This document shows positions 8,936 to 17,960 of a stretch of DNA of 64,000 nt, in pieces. The first letter of the stretch is position 1. Every line of letters begins with the position of its first letter. Source of the stretch: Acinetobacter sp. NIPH 2100 (GTDB lineage: Bacteria; Pseudomonadota; Gammaproteobacteria; Pseudomonadales; Moraxellaceae); NCBI RefSeq assembly GCF_000369805.1, contig NZ_KB850224.1, positions 1,730,262 to 1,794,261 of the forward strand, in the 5' to 3' direction. The translations under genes and the position numbers were made by a program. The notes beneath the pieces are model-generated. The model saw nothing but the letters and a program-made list of their open reading frames with translations. It had not been told where the DNA came from and ran no database searches.

Positions 8936-10173
8936 TGTCTGGATGTGGCGCTGAAAAAGGTTTGATCAGTATCGATGATGCTTTAGCATTGGTTCAGACA
9001 CGACCTAAAGCTTTAACTGTTGAGACTCTGCCATTGGGGGATTGTCTCAATCGCTATTTAGCCAAAGCGGTCTGTTCGAAGGTGAATTTACCTAGTTTTT
9101 CACAAAGTGCTGTGGATGGTTATGCATTGAGCAGCACGCTTGAGAATCTTCAAAATTGTACTTTCGAGGTGATTGGCGAGATTAAAGCGGGTAGTGAAAC
9201 TCAGCATCAACTTATTGATGGCCAAGCGATTCGGATATTTACAGGCGGAAAGACGCCTGATGGTACCACCCATGTCGCGCGACAGGAAATTGTTAAAGTT
9301 GAAAGCGATTCCACCATTCGCTTGATTGAACATATCAAACCTCAAGCCGATATTCGCTTTGTCGGTGAAGAAGTGCAATCTGGCCAGCAATTGGCGGATG
9401 TCGGGCAACGAATCAATATTGGTGCACTCGCAGCACTCAGTATGGCTGGTATACAACACATTGATGTATTTCGGGCGCCTAAAGTTGTGGTGGTGATTAC
9501 GGGTGATGAAGTTGCTGAAACACCAGAAGACCTACAGGCAGCTAAAGTTTTTGATGCCAATGGTCCGTTGCTTAAAGCTTGGTTGAAAGACTACGGTTTA
9601 GAGGTGGATATCTTGCATATTGCAGATGAAGCTGGACATGTAAGTCAGTGTTTTGAACAGTTAAAACATCAATATGACCTCATTATCACCACCGGTGGTG
9701 TTTCGGTTGGGGATTATGATTTTGTTCGGCCGTGCACATTTGCAACAGGTTTTGAACAAGTTTTTTGGAAAGTAAAACAAAAACCAGGAAAACCACTTTT
9801 CTTTGCTGAGTTTATACAACAAGATCACGCATGTTATATATTGGGTTTACCCGGAAATCCTGCCGCAGTTTATGTGTGTATGCAAGTCTATGGCAAAGCG
9901 CTATTAGATGCTTTACAGAATCAACGTCAGCCCTTGCAATGGTTTAGTGGTGTATTGACACATGATTTGAAGTCAGATGCACGTGAACGGTTTTTGAGGA
10001 TGAATGCTTATTTTGAACAGGGGCAATTGAAGCTACAGAGTTTGTCAAAACAGCAATCACATATGTTAAGTAATTTAATGCAAGCAAATAGTCTGGTGCG
10101 TATTCCTGCCAATATTCAGCTAGAAGCAGGGCAAGTGCTTAGCGGCTTATTCATTCATCATTCATCGTATTGA
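8935..10173 (+). CDS. moeA: Molybdopterin molybdenumtransferase MoeA
   Basis: MoeA inserts molybdate into adenylylated molybdopterin. The 412-residue protein has the N-terminal PSFSQSAVDGYAL segment (about 55-66), the GDEV motif near 189, the TTGGVSVGDYDFV motif near 254-266, and the PGNPAAVY loop near 307. A C-terminal MoeA domain IV completes the usual domain order. The start ATG shares a base with the stop of the preceding moaCB gene. A stem-loop about 120 bases downstream may end the operon. Confidence 0.94.
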   Translation: MSGCGAEKGLISIDDALALVQTRPKALTVETLPLGDCLNRYLAKAVCSKVNLPSFSQSAVDGYALSSTLENLQNCTFEVIGEIKAGSETQHQLIDGQAIRIFTGGKTPDGTTHVARQEIVKVESDSTIRLIEHIKPQADIRFVGEEVQSGQQLADVGQRINIGALAALSMAGIQHIDVFRAPKVVVVITGDEVAETPEDLQAAKVFDANGPLLKAWLKDYGLEVDILHIADEAGHVSQCFEQLKHQYDLIITTGGVSVGDYDFVRPCTFATGFEQVFWKVKQKPGKPLFFAEFIQQDHACYILGLPGNPAAVYVCMQVYGKALLDALQNQRQPLQWFSGVLTHDLKSDARERFLRMNAYFEQGQLKLQSLSKQQSHMLSNLMQANSLVRIPANIQLEAGQVLSGLFIHHSSY

Positions 10174-10291
10174 TGAATTTATGTAACATTCAATGTTTTT
10201 GTCACTTTTAGCCAAGTGCCAATATTGCATCTGATGGATAAGGTGGTTTAGTGTATATTTTATATTGTTTAGTTTCTAAGCATTACGGTTC

Positions 10292-10314
10292 AAGACATAG
10301 ATTCCATGTCTTTT
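10292..10314 (+). promoter_or_regulatory. Inverted repeat between moeA and the HxlR gene
   Basis: AAGACAT and ATGTCTT are separated by seven bases and followed by TTTT. It could be a weak terminator for the moa operon or an operator for the HxlR gene that starts 32 bases later. The sequence alone does not decide this. Confidence 0.4.
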
Positions 10315-10345
10315 AAAAACTCTAAAAAATGATAAGGTGATAACA

Positions 10346-10828
10346 ATGAAATGGGACGAAATTGGCGACCAGCCATGTTCAGTGGCGAGGACGCTTTCAG
10401 TATTGGGTGATCGTTGGACAATGCTCATCTTACGTAACTCATTTATGGGTATACGCCGTTTTGATGATTTTCAGCGGAGTTTGGGGCTCACACGCCATGT
10501 ACTTTCTGAGCGCTTAAAGCGTTTGGTCGAACATGGGATTTTAACCAAAGTTCCTTATGTTGATCGTCAAGAGCGCTTTGAATATCAACTGACAGACAAA
10601 GGCTTAGACCTTTATCCAATCATTCTCTCAATGGTGCAATGGGCGGATAAATGGATGGATATGGGACTTGGTAAACCTGTTGAATTTACCCATAAAAACT
10701 GCGGTCGAAAAATCAACCCGAAAGTTGTGTGTTCTGAGTGTGATCAACCAATTCAAGCCAAAGATGTTCGGGTCGCGGCTGGACCTGGTTATTTTGCTTT
10801 TATAGAGCAGAAGAAGCAAAGCGCCTGA
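10346..10828 (+). CDS. HxlR family transcriptional regulator
   Basis: A 160-residue winged-helix protein. The HxlR signature runs from residue 10 to about 100: a conserved Cys10, then LSVLGDRWTMLILRN, FDDFQRSLGLTRHVLSERLKRL, and a wing with LTDKGLDLYPII. The C-terminal part has a possible metal-binding segment, since Cys126 and the CSEC pair fall within 20 residues. I chose ATG 10346 because AAGGTGA lies five bases before it; the in-frame GTG at 10337 is inside that site. The target is unknown. It ends one base before the convergent MocR gene. Confidence 0.88.
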   Translation: MKWDEIGDQPCSVARTLSVLGDRWTMLILRNSFMGIRRFDDFQRSLGLTRHVLSERLKRLVEHGILTKVPYVDRQERFEYQLTDKGLDLYPIILSMVQWADKWMDMGLGKPVEFTHKNCGRKINPKVVCSECDQPIQAKDVRVAAGPGYFAFIEQKKQSA

Positions 10829-10829
10829 T

Positions 10830-12227
10830 TTATAAATTTTGTCGTTCTGTCTCTTGTTGAATCGCTTGAGATAGAACTTCAAAAACCTTGGGTTGCAATG
10901 ATTGAGCGACATTAAAACGAATAAAGTTTTTAAAATTTTGACTCTGGCTGAATGCATTTCCTGGAGCCAAAATCACGCCATTTTCTAGGCAGCGCTGTGC
11001 AATGCGTGCTGTATCAAAATGTTCTGGTAATTCACACCAGACAAATATTCCTGCTGAGGGATGAGTCCAAGCTGTGATTCCCAATTTTTCTAGCTGCTTG
11101 ATGGTTGCATCCATTGCTTTTGCCAAACGGACTTTCAACTCGTCTAGGTATTTTCGATAGTTCCCATCAGTTAAAGCCGCGAATAAAATTTCAGAGGATA
11201 AGTTGCTTCCACCAAAGCAAGTCGCGATTTTGATATCAGTTAAGTCTTCGATCCATTCTGGCTTGGTTGCAATATACCCAGTACGAACTGAGCCAGATAA
11301 AGTTTTAGAAAAACTGCCGATGTGAATAACGCGCGATAAACCATCCAATGCAGCAAGACGAGGAGCACTGTGTCGCTCTAGATCTGCAAAAATATCATCT
11401 TCAATCACGATCAGATTGGATTGCTCAACCAGTTTTAGAACCTGATATGCAGTTGCTGCTGTCAATACGGCACCTGTTGGGTTATGAATGCCTGAATTGG
11501 TGATATATAAACGAGGATTGTGGTTTTGAATCGCGTGAGAAAAGGCCTCAAGATCAGGACCCGTAGGCGTATAAGGGACAGCAATGATTTGAATCTGATG
11601 GACTTTGAGTAAGGCATGAAAGTTAAAATAACAAGGATCATCCACTAAAACCACATCATTGGGTTTTAAGAAATAACGACAAATCAAATCGATCGCCTGT
11701 GTGCCAGAATCGGTTAATAAGATTTGATTGGGTCCTGCTTCAATACCTTTGCTTAATATCTTTCTTGAGAGCAATTCCCGTAATGGAGCAAGACCGAGTG
11801 GGGTTGAGTAGTCGGTTAAAATATGTGGATTGGCTTTAGCGACTTTACGGATGGCTTTACGGATATTTTCATGTGGCATCCAGTCATCAGGCAGCCAGCC
11901 ACAGCCGGGTTTTAAAACGCCTTGTTTTGCTTCTAAAGCTTGCCTTGAAATCCATAAAGGATCGATGCTTCGATCAATTTGAGGATGTATTTCAGAAATC
12001 GATAATGGGGCAAGTGGCCCTGAAACAAAAAAGCCTGAACCTGTTTTTGCTTCGATAATTCCTTGCGAAGCAAGACGTTCATAAGCTTCAACAATGGTCG
12101 AAATAGATAAATGCAATGACCCCGCCAAAGCGCGTACCGAAGGCAAACGATAGCCCGGAAGTAATGAGCGGGTTTTAATCTGCTCATGGATGTGTTGTAT
12201 CACGAAATCAATCTTTGTACTTTTCAT
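10830..12227 (-). CDS. MocR-type GntR/aminotransferase regulator
   Basis: A 465-residue fusion. The N-terminal GntR winged helix (about 1-70) contains LPSVRALAGSLHLSISTIVEAYERL. A fold-type I aminotransferase domain (about 95-460) follows, with the PLP-lysine region IGSFSKTLSGSVRTGYI near 302-320. MocR proteins use bound PLP or an amino compound as effector and usually control the divergent gene. Here that is an EamA exporter across a 124-base gap holding strong inverted repeats. Export of an amino acid or B6-related compound is the likely theme, but this is inference. Confidence 0.88.
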   Translation of the reverse strand: MKSTKIDFVIQHIHEQIKTRSLLPGYRLPSVRALAGSLHLSISTIVEAYERLASQGIIEAKTGSGFFVSGPLAPLSISEIHPQIDRSIDPLWISRQALEAKQGVLKPGCGWLPDDWMPHENIRKAIRKVAKANPHILTDYSTPLGLAPLRELLSRKILSKGIEAGPNQILLTDSGTQAIDLICRYFLKPNDVVLVDDPCYFNFHALLKVHQIQIIAVPYTPTGPDLEAFSHAIQNHNPRLYITNSGIHNPTGAVLTAATAYQVLKLVEQSNLIVIEDDIFADLERHSAPRLAALDGLSRVIHIGSFSKTLSGSVRTGYIATKPEWIEDLTDIKIATCFGGSNLSSEILFAALTDGNYRKYLDELKVRLAKAMDATIKQLEKLGITAWTHPSAGIFVWCELPEHFDTARIAQRCLENGVILAPGNAFSQSQNFKNFIRFNVAQSLQPKVFEVLSQAIQQETERQNL

Positions 12228-12243
12228 TGCATTTGATTATTGA

Positions 12244-12289
12244 CTGTATTGGTTGTTAATACAGTACAGTTATTTAAAATTGTACTGTA
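12244..12289. promoter_or_regulatory. Candidate MocR operator in the mocR-eamA divergent region
   Basis: Two interlocked perfect inverted repeats are present. TACAGTACA (12260-12268) pairs with TGTACTGTA (12281-12289) across 12 bases, and CTGTATT (12244-12250) pairs with AATACAG (12258-12264). A -35-like TTGTAC (12280-12285) with ATAAAC 17 bases later overlaps the right arm, so binding could control the exporter promoter. Confidence 0.6.
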
Positions 12290-12351
12290 GTGTGTATGGT
12301 GCATAAACCATAACACAGTTTAAATTCTTGACATAGATCTGGAGAATTTAA

Positions 12352-13215
12352 ATGAAAACTTTAAGTAGTGGTTGGATGAATGGGCTGATTGGCGTGATTA
12401 TTTTTGCAGGCTCATTGCCTGCAACACGCGTTGCAGTTATGGATTTCAGCCCTACCTTTTTAACCGCTGCACGTGCGGCAATTGCAGGTATTTTGGGGCT
12501 CGTACTCATTTTATTATCACGGCAGCAATTGCCAGAGCGAAAGGACTGGCTTCCTTTGCTTTACGTCTCTATTGGTGTCGTGGTTGGATTTCCTCTGTTC
12601 ACAGCCTTGGCATTACAGTATGTAAGTGCTGCACATACCATCGTTTTTGTTGGATTATTACCCTTGGCAACGGCTATTTTTGGTGTGTTACGCGGCGGAG
12701 AAAGACCGAATTTCGTATTTTGGCTATTTGCAATTTTGGGTGCATCACTGGTTTTTGGATATATGCTGATTCAAACTGGAAGTTGGGCATTCAATTACGG
12801 TGATATTTTTATGTTAGCCGCAATCTTGCTGTGTGGTTTTGGCTATGCTGAGGGTGGCAAGTTATCCAAGCATCTCGGTGGCTGGCAAGTGATTTGCTGG
12901 GCACTGATCATCACGTTGCCGATCATGCTGCTCATTTCATATCTGTATATGCCTGTGAGCTTTGCACAAATTTCAACATCGGCAAAACTTGGTCTGGCCT
13001 ACGTGTCTTTATTTAGTATGTTGATTGGGTTTTTCTTTTGGTACAAGGGCTTGGCACAAGGAGGGATTGCTACAGTTGGGCAACTTCAACTATTGCAACC
13101 AATCTTTGGTTTGGTCATAGCAGCAGCCTTATTACATGAACAAGTAAGCCCAGCTATGTTTGGTGTCACAGTTGCCGTAATTGCCTGTGTTGCTTGTGCC
13201 AAGAAATTTGCGTAA
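12352..13215 (+). CDS. DMT superfamily (EamA) transporter
   Basis: A 287-residue inner-membrane protein with about ten hydrophobic segments arranged as two EamA repeats (about 8-140 and 150-285). The second repeat ends in the typical LLQPIFGLVIAAALLHEQVS helix. These proteins usually export amino acids, metabolites or drugs. It is divergent from a MocR regulator, which supports control by PLP or an amino compound. Its end is eight bases from the convergent tusE gene with no terminator seen. Confidence 0.85.
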   Translation: MKTLSSGWMNGLIGVIIFAGSLPATRVAVMDFSPTFLTAARAAIAGILGLVLILLSRQQLPERKDWLPLLYVSIGVVVGFPLFTALALQYVSAAHTIVFVGLLPLATAIFGVLRGGERPNFVFWLFAILGASLVFGYMLIQTGSWAFNYGDIFMLAAILLCGFGYAEGGKLSKHLGGWQVICWALIITLPIMLLISYLYMPVSFAQISTSAKLGLAYVSLFSMLIGFFFWYKGLAQGGIATVGQLQLLQPIFGLVIAAALLHEQVSPAMFGVTVAVIACVACAKKFA

Positions 13216-13223
13216 CTCAAAAA

Positions 13224-13535
13224 TTATAAGCAATTTGCAGGTTTAGGCACGCCAGCTAAACGACTCAAATGGCGAGCAACTAAACCTGTATTAAATTTTT
13301 GCTGTAATTCCGCATTGTTAATCTCGGGACTAACAGTTTTGATTAAAAACTTAATGAGCGGACGTGTGGCTGGTGAGTGTCCAAACTGTTGGTAAAATTG
13401 GCGTACTGCATGCAGAATTTCAAAATGCCAGTCTGTTAACTGTAAATCCAGAGACCTTGCTAACTCTTGAGCAACGTCTTGATTCCAAATAGTGTAATCA
13501 ACCAAATGACCGTCTTGATCTAACTCTAACTGCAT
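13224..13535 (-). CDS. tusE: Sulfurtransferase TusE (DsrC family)
   Basis: TusE accepts sulfur from TusBCD and passes it to MnmA for 2-thiouridine formation in tRNA. The 103-residue protein has the DsrC core WHFEILHAVRQFYQQFGHSPATRPLIK and the C-terminal Cys in KPANCL, the site that carries the persulfide. It is the last gene of the leftward tusD-tusC-tusB-tusE run, 38 bases after tusB. Confidence 0.9.
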   Translation of the reverse strand: MQLELDQDGHLVDYTIWNQDVAQELARSLDLQLTDWHFEILHAVRQFYQQFGHSPATRPLIKFLIKTVSPEINNAELQQKFNTGLVARHLSRLAGVPKPANCL

Positions 13536-13573
13536 AAAAAGCCTAACAAAATTTTGAATGAATCGAATACATA

Positions 13574-13849
13574 TTATTTCAATGAAATACAGCGCTTAAA
13601 CTTTAAGACCAAATCTGCAAATTGTGCATAGTTAATTTCCTGAATTTGGTCTTTCACGTCATCAGAAAGAAGGCTGCATTCATTGGTTAAACAATAAATG
13701 TTGTGATAAATCGTTGTAATGGATGAAGGCACTTGAGCAGCAGCATCACCCATAAGTACGATACAGTCATCAGATTGTGCCATTTTTACTAGATCAGACC
13801 AAATCAGATCAGCTGTAGATTGAACTAAAATGAGTGTTGTATTTTCCAT
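13574..13849 (-). CDS. tusB: TusB/DsrH-like sulfur relay protein
   Basis: A 91-residue protein that I assign as TusB from size, position after tusC and the DsrH-like start TTLILVQSTADLIW. A conserved Cys lies in CIVLMGDAA. The sequence is divergent, so the call depends partly on context. The start is ATG 13849, preceded at seven bases by AAGGTG; a TTG at 13867 overlaps the end of tusC and is less likely. Confidence 0.7.
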   Translation of the reverse strand: MENTTLILVQSTADLIWSDLVKMAQSDDCIVLMGDAAAQVPSSITTIYHNIYCLTNECSLLSDDVKDQIQEINYAQFADLVLKFKRCISLK

Positions 13850-13860
13850 AGCAAGGCACC

Positions 13861-14211
13861 TTACCAATACAGAATATGATCAAATGATTGAATAAACTCA
13901 GGATTCAGATCAATAAATTCAATGTCCTGATCGGTATTTTTGACTATGCTAAGCTCTTGATTTTTAGATTCAATTAGAATTGGTGTTAAATCGTAGAATT
14001 CGAAACTTTCGACCATGTTGGCTGCGATTTTGAACTCGTGTTTAAGTTGATCAAATTCTAAATTATTGTTTAATAAGCTAAGAGCCGCACATTTTAATAA
14101 TACTTTGACAGAAATACCAAAGGTTGCTAAAACCATAGTTGCGGACAAGCTTTCATTGACTTGCAAACTTGTTAAGTTAGGTTGCGTTAGGATGACGAGT
14201 ACAGATTTCAC
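13861..14211 (-). CDS. tusC: TusC/DsrF-like sulfur relay protein
   Basis: A 116-residue DsrE/F-fold protein. The start MKSVLVILTQPNLTSLQVNESL and the following hydrophobic ATMVLATFGISVKVLL helix resemble TusC, a structural subunit of the TusBCD sulfur-transfer complex. It sits between tusD and tusB on the same strand. Similarity to characterised TusC is modest, so the assignment leans on synteny. Confidence 0.72.
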   Translation of the reverse strand: MKSVLVILTQPNLTSLQVNESLSATMVLATFGISVKVLLKCAALSLLNNNLEFDQLKHEFKIAANMVESFEFYDLTPILIESKNQELSIVKNTDQDIEFIDLNPEFIQSFDHILYW

Positions 14212-14254
14212 ACAATTTACCTTTTCAAAGCAACACTGTAGTAAAGAACTTTAA

Positions 14255-14623
14255 TTAAAATTGAATTAATCGAGAACAGCTTTGCACTGCGTCAGCAAGC
14301 TCTCCGAGGCCCACAAGTTCAAAGCCATTGGCTAAGTTGTGGTGCTGAAGTGAATGACGTTTTGCATTGTCCGCATCAGTGATTCCCCGAGCAAGGGCAG
14401 CACTGACACAGACAGGGAGTCGAATGCCAAGCTTTTGCCATTCTTGTTTTAGGTTGCGTTGATCATCAGGAAACCACTGTAAATCATTCGCAACCTGAAC
14501 ACCATCTTGGTAAAAGAAGACACGAAATTCTTCATGCTTACTTTGTAAAGCTTGAGCTAAACCAAACGCATGCCAAGCCATAATTGATGTAGGCGCAGAA
14601 GTAATTAGCAGTAGTGTACTCAT
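14255..14623 (-). CDS. tusD: Sulfurtransferase complex subunit TusD (DsrE family)
   Basis: A 122-residue protein with the TusD active-site region LPVCVSAALARG; Cys72 corresponds to the sulfur-carrying cysteine of TusD. The start MSTLLLITSAP is typical of the family. A TTG at 14653 would add ten residues, but the ATG gives the standard length. It is the first gene of the leftward tusDCBE operon and is divergent from the GalE-like gene, with 69 bases between the starts. Confidence 0.85.
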   Translation of the reverse strand: MSTLLLITSAPTSIMAWHAFGLAQALQSKHEEFRVFFYQDGVQVANDLQWFPDDQRNLKQEWQKLGIRLPVCVSAALARGITDADNAKRHSLQHHNLANGFELVGLGELADAVQSCSRLIQF

Positions 14624-14692
14624 TGAATATTCACTATGGGTTGAAGTTGGCAAAACTGATGATGGACAGATTTAAGGGAAGGTAAGTATACA

Positions 14693-15700
14693 ATGATTTT
14701 GGTGACAGGTGGTTTAGGCTTTATCGGTTCACACATTGCTTTGAGTTTGTTGGCTCATGGGCAAGAGATAGTCATTGTAGATAACTTAGCCAATTCGACC
14801 CTGCAGACATTGGAGCGACTGGAATATATTTCGGGAATGTATATCCCATTCGCGAAGCTTGATGTTCGTAATACCCCAGCCTTGAACAAAGTGTTTGAAC
14901 AGTATTCAATCGATACGGTTATTCATACCGCCAGTTTTAAATCACTAGAAGAATCTGCGCTAAAACCGCTTGAATATTATAATGATAATGTTAGCAGCAT
15001 TATGAGCTTGCTCAGAGCAATGCAGCGGATGGGTGTAAGGCAGTTAATCAATTTGTCCAGTCTGGCCGTTTATGGTCAATCGAGTGCTGAACTCAAGGAA
15101 AATACTGAGTTCAATTATAAATATTCAAATCCTTATGTTCGATCCCAGCAAATTGTTGAAGATATCATTGCTGATACCTATCGTGCAGACCCTGAATGGC
15201 GGATCGTAAATCTGCGTTTGTCCAATATTGTGGGTGCATTTGAGCATGGTGTATTAGGTGAATTTGTTACTCAACTTCCGAAGAATATCGTACCCTTGGC
15301 TTTACAAGTTGCTGCAATGCAGCGTGAATGTATTGAATTACAGAACCAAGCACCGACTGCCGATGGTACTGTAGAGCGAAGTTTCCTACATGTACTAGAT
15401 GCATGTGATGCTATTTTAATGACCTTAAATTGGCTAAGTTCACAGAATAATTGCTTGGAATCATTCAATATCGCGCATTCACAAGTGACCTCTATTCAAA
15501 ATTTACTTAATGAAATTGAGAAGGTCACTCAGGCCAAGGTCAATGTTCAACCCGCAGTATTTCAGCATGATGAGATTGCACAATTAGGTGCAACAATTGA
15601 GAAGGCAGAGACAGTTCTTAACTGGTCACCAAAACGGTCTTTAACACAAATGATTGAAGATGAATGGCGCTTTTATTTGAATACCTTAAAAGGTAATTGA
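14693..15700 (+). CDS. GalE-like NAD-dependent epimerase/dehydratase with altered catalytic Lys
   Basis: A 335-residue extended short-chain dehydrogenase resembling UDP-glucose 4-epimerase. The nucleotide-binding motif is GGLGFIGSH at 6-14, followed by DNLANS near 30 and HTASFKSLEES near 78. The active-site serine region is LSSLAVYG (121-128). Tyr148 is kept, but the partner of the YxxxK motif reads Tyr-Val-Arg-Ser-Gln, so the lysine is Gln152. In this family that lysine anchors NAD ribose and lowers the tyrosine pKa, so ordinary epimerase activity is doubtful. No sugar or polysaccharide genes are nearby; fumC follows. Confidence 0.8.
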   Translation: MILVTGGLGFIGSHIALSLLAHGQEIVIVDNLANSTLQTLERLEYISGMYIPFAKLDVRNTPALNKVFEQYSIDTVIHTASFKSLEESALKPLEYYNDNVSSIMSLLRAMQRMGVRQLINLSSLAVYGQSSAELKENTEFNYKYSNPYVRSQQIVEDIIADTYRADPEWRIVNLRLSNIVGAFEHGVLGEFVTQLPKNIVPLALQVAAMQRECIELQNQAPTADGTVERSFLHVLDACDAILMTLNWLSSQNNCLESFNIAHSQVTSIQNLLNEIEKVTQAKVNVQPAVFQHDEIAQLGATIEKAETVLNWSPKRSLTQMIEDEWRFYLNTLKGN

Positions 15701-15815
15701 GATAATGATTCTTATTTACAATTGTGCCTGCTTTGATTAGGATAACGGCAACTAGCCAAAGCATCACTTTGCTTCAGCCCGTAAGTACTTTAACCAAATA
15801 GAGCAGAGGTTGTTT

Positions 15816-17210
15816 ATGCAAATGCGAATTGAACACGACACAATGGGTGACATTGAAGTTCCGAATGAAGCCTTATGGGGTGCGCAAACGCAACGAAGTT
15901 TACAGAACTTTAAGATTGGTCAAGAGCGCCTGCCACGTGCCATGATTCGTGCGATGGGTCTGGTGAAAAAAGCAGCTGCGATTACCAATGCTGAACTAAA
16001 ACAACTCCCTGAAGATTTAAGCCAATATATTGTTGGTGCTGCTGAAGAAGTGATTGCTGGACAATGGGATTCACAATTTCCATTGGTGGTTTGGCAAACA
16101 GGTTCAGGTACGCAAAGTAATATGAACTGTAATGAAGTCATTGCAAACATTGCCAATCAGAAATTAGGACAAGTATTGGGTGCACAAAAACCAGTACATC
16201 CAAATGATCATGTCAATCGTGCACAATCAACCAATGACTCGTTCCCAACCACAATCCATGTGGCTGCAAGTATTCAAATCAATGAATTACTCATCCCGGC
16301 TGTTGAGAAGTTGAAAGAGACTTTACAGCGTAAGTCAGAAGAGTTTGATGATATTGTTAAAATTGGTCGTACCCATTTGCAAGATGCGACTCCTTTGACT
16401 TTAGGACAAGAGTTTAGTGGTTATGTTTCACAATTAGAGCATGGTTTGAAGCGCTTGCAGCAAGCTCTCTCAGGTCTATATGAATTGCCTTTGGGCGGCA
16501 CAGCAGTAGGTACTGGATTAAATGCACATCCAGATTATGCGGTTAAAGCAGCTGAGCAATTAGCAGAATTAACAGGTCTGCCTTTTGTGACTGCACCGAA
16601 TAAGTTCGAAGCATTGGCAGGCCGTGATGCTGCAGTATTTGCTTCTGGTGCATTAAAAACACTTGCTGCTAGTCTGAATAAAATTGCCAATGATATTCGC
16701 TGGTTAGCGAGTGGTCCACGCTGTGGATTCGGTGAAATTCGTATTCCAGAGAATGAGCCTGGTTCAAGTATCATGCCAGGTAAAGTCAATCCGACCCAAA
16801 GTGAAGCAATGACTATGGTTGTTGCTCAGGTTTTAGGTAATGACACTACGATTAATGTGGCAGGTGCTTCTGGTAACTTTGAGCTGAATGTATTTATGCC
16901 TGTGATTGCTTATAACTTGCTGCAATCAATTCAGTTGTTGGGCGATGCATGTAATAGTTTTAATGATCACTGTGCGGTGGGTATTGAACCAAATCGTGAC
17001 AAGATTGATCACTTCTTACATAACTCATTGATGTTGGTCACTGCGTTGAATCCTGTGATTGGTTATGAAAACTCTGCTAAAGTCGCAAAAACTGCTTATA
17101 AGGAAAATAAAACCTTGAAGCAAGTTGCTGTTGAACTTGGTTTAGTCACTGCTGAGCAATTTGATGAAGTGGTTAAACCTGAAAATATGGTTTCTCCAAA
17201 TAGTAAGTAA
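15816..17210 (+). CDS. fumC: Class II fumarate hydratase FumC
   Basis: Iron-independent fumarase, which interconverts fumarate and malate in the TCA cycle. The 464-residue protein has [13 protein letters not shown] near 97, the TNDSFPTT region near 139, and the fumarase/aspartase signature [13 protein letters not shown] near 315. The start at ATG 15816 follows AGAGG by six bases; the earlier TTG at 15810 lies within that site. The gene ends at a strong terminator and seems to be a single unit. Confidence 0.96.
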   Translation: MQMRIEHDTMGDIEVPNEALWGAQTQRSLQNFKIGQERLPRAMIRAMGLVKKAAAITNAELKQLPEDLSQYIVGAAEEVIAGQWDSQFPLVVWQTGSGTQSNMNCNEVIANIANQKLGQVLGAQKPVHPNDHVNRAQSTNDSFPTTIHVAASIQINELLIPAVEKLKETLQRKSEEFDDIVKIGRTHLQDATPLTLGQEFSGYVSQLEHGLKRLQQALSGLYELPLGGTAVGTGLNAHPDYAVKAAEQLAELTGLPFVTAPNKFEALAGRDAAVFASGALKTLAASLNKIANDIRWLASGPRCGFGEIRIPENEPGSSIMPGKVNPTQSEAMTMVVAQVLGNDTTINVAGASGNFELNVFMPVIAYNLLQSIQLLGDACNSFNDHCAVGIEPNRDKIDHFLHNSLMLVTALNPVIGYENSAKVAKTAYKENKTLKQVAVELGLVTAEQFDEVVKPENMVSPNSK

Positions 17211-17229
17211 GTTCTTTATTTGTAATACA

Positions 17230-17259
17230 AAATCCCTCTTTTGTTAGAGGGATTTTTTT
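17230..17259 (+). terminator. Intrinsic terminator of fumC
   Basis: AAATCCCTCT and AGAGGGATTT form a 10-bp stem with a six-base loop, followed by a T-run. The hairpin ends just before an in-frame ATG (17260) of the next frame, which argues against that ATG as the real start. Confidence 0.9.
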
Positions 17260-17325
17260 ATGAGTAGTTTTTATAAAGTGAACTGCGTACAATACTCGTT
17301 TGATTTACCAGACTGTTGCTTCCTT

Positions 17326-17817
17326 ATGCTGAATATTTATTTAACGGATACAAAAACCAACATCCAGTTTTCTGATCTTCCAAATGAAAATCCTGTTAAG
17401 TTTCTGTTGAATTTAAAGAAAATTTTTCCGAGCACCGCTGATTTATTGTTACCTGTATTGCCAGAGGACAATGATCTGGAAAATGTAACTTGGGAAGCGA
17501 CTTCTAAAGATTTTGAAATTTTTAAAAAATTATTAGAAGGTTGGGGCATTATCGAATTGCGATTAAGTGCGATTACCACTTATAAAGATAAAAACTTTGC
17601 CAATGAATTGGTGAAAAAAGCACAAAGCAATCGTAAGCAAATTGCACAGAAACAATCCCAATTATCTTTGATTGCCTTGGATTATGTATTAATGCATGAG
17701 ATTCATGCGCTGATCGATGCTGAATTGGTGATGATTGGTGAAAAATTCTATTTACCAACGTTACGTGAACTGTGGAAAGGACAGTTTCCAGAACAAATTT
17801 TGCAATGCAAATTTTAA
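17326..17817 (+). CDS. Hypothetical protein, soluble, alpha-helical
   Basis: A 163-residue protein that I do not recognise. It has no signal peptide, membrane segment or metal motif. The middle (about residues 95-125) is rich in Lys and Gln and likely helical. The frame is open from 17260, but that ATG touches the fumC terminator. A TACAAT at 17288-17293 could be a -10 element for a transcript starting near 17300, so ATG 17326 (MLNIYLTD) is preferred. No clear ribosome site precedes either start. It ends at its own terminator. Confidence 0.6.
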   Translation: MLNIYLTDTKTNIQFSDLPNENPVKFLLNLKKIFPSTADLLLPVLPEDNDLENVTWEATSKDFEIFKKLLEGWGIIELRLSAITTYKDKNFANELVKKAQSNRKQIAQKQSQLSLIALDYVLMHEIHALIDAELVMIGEKFYLPTLRELWKGQFPEQILQCKF

Positions 17818-17823
17818 TGTTGA

Positions 17824-17849
17824 AAAGCAGACTTTAGGTCTGCTTTTTT
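17824..17849 (+). terminator. Intrinsic terminator
   Basis: AAAGCAGAC and GTCTGCTTT form a 9-bp stem around a TTTAG loop, with a following T-run. It ends the hypothetical gene before the riboswitch region. Confidence 0.85.
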
Positions 17850-17960
17850 ATGCTTCAGCTGATTTTAAACCGCATAAATCTTAATCTACAAACAATTACA
17901 AGAATTTAGTGTCTGTATTTTTATGCGGCATATATATTGCTTATAAGGATATAAATATTA

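Noticed and set aside
17260..17325. Upstream start for the hypothetical protein
   Set aside because: The ATG at 17260 touches the fumC terminator, and a -10-like TACAAT lies after it, so ATG 17326 is preferred.
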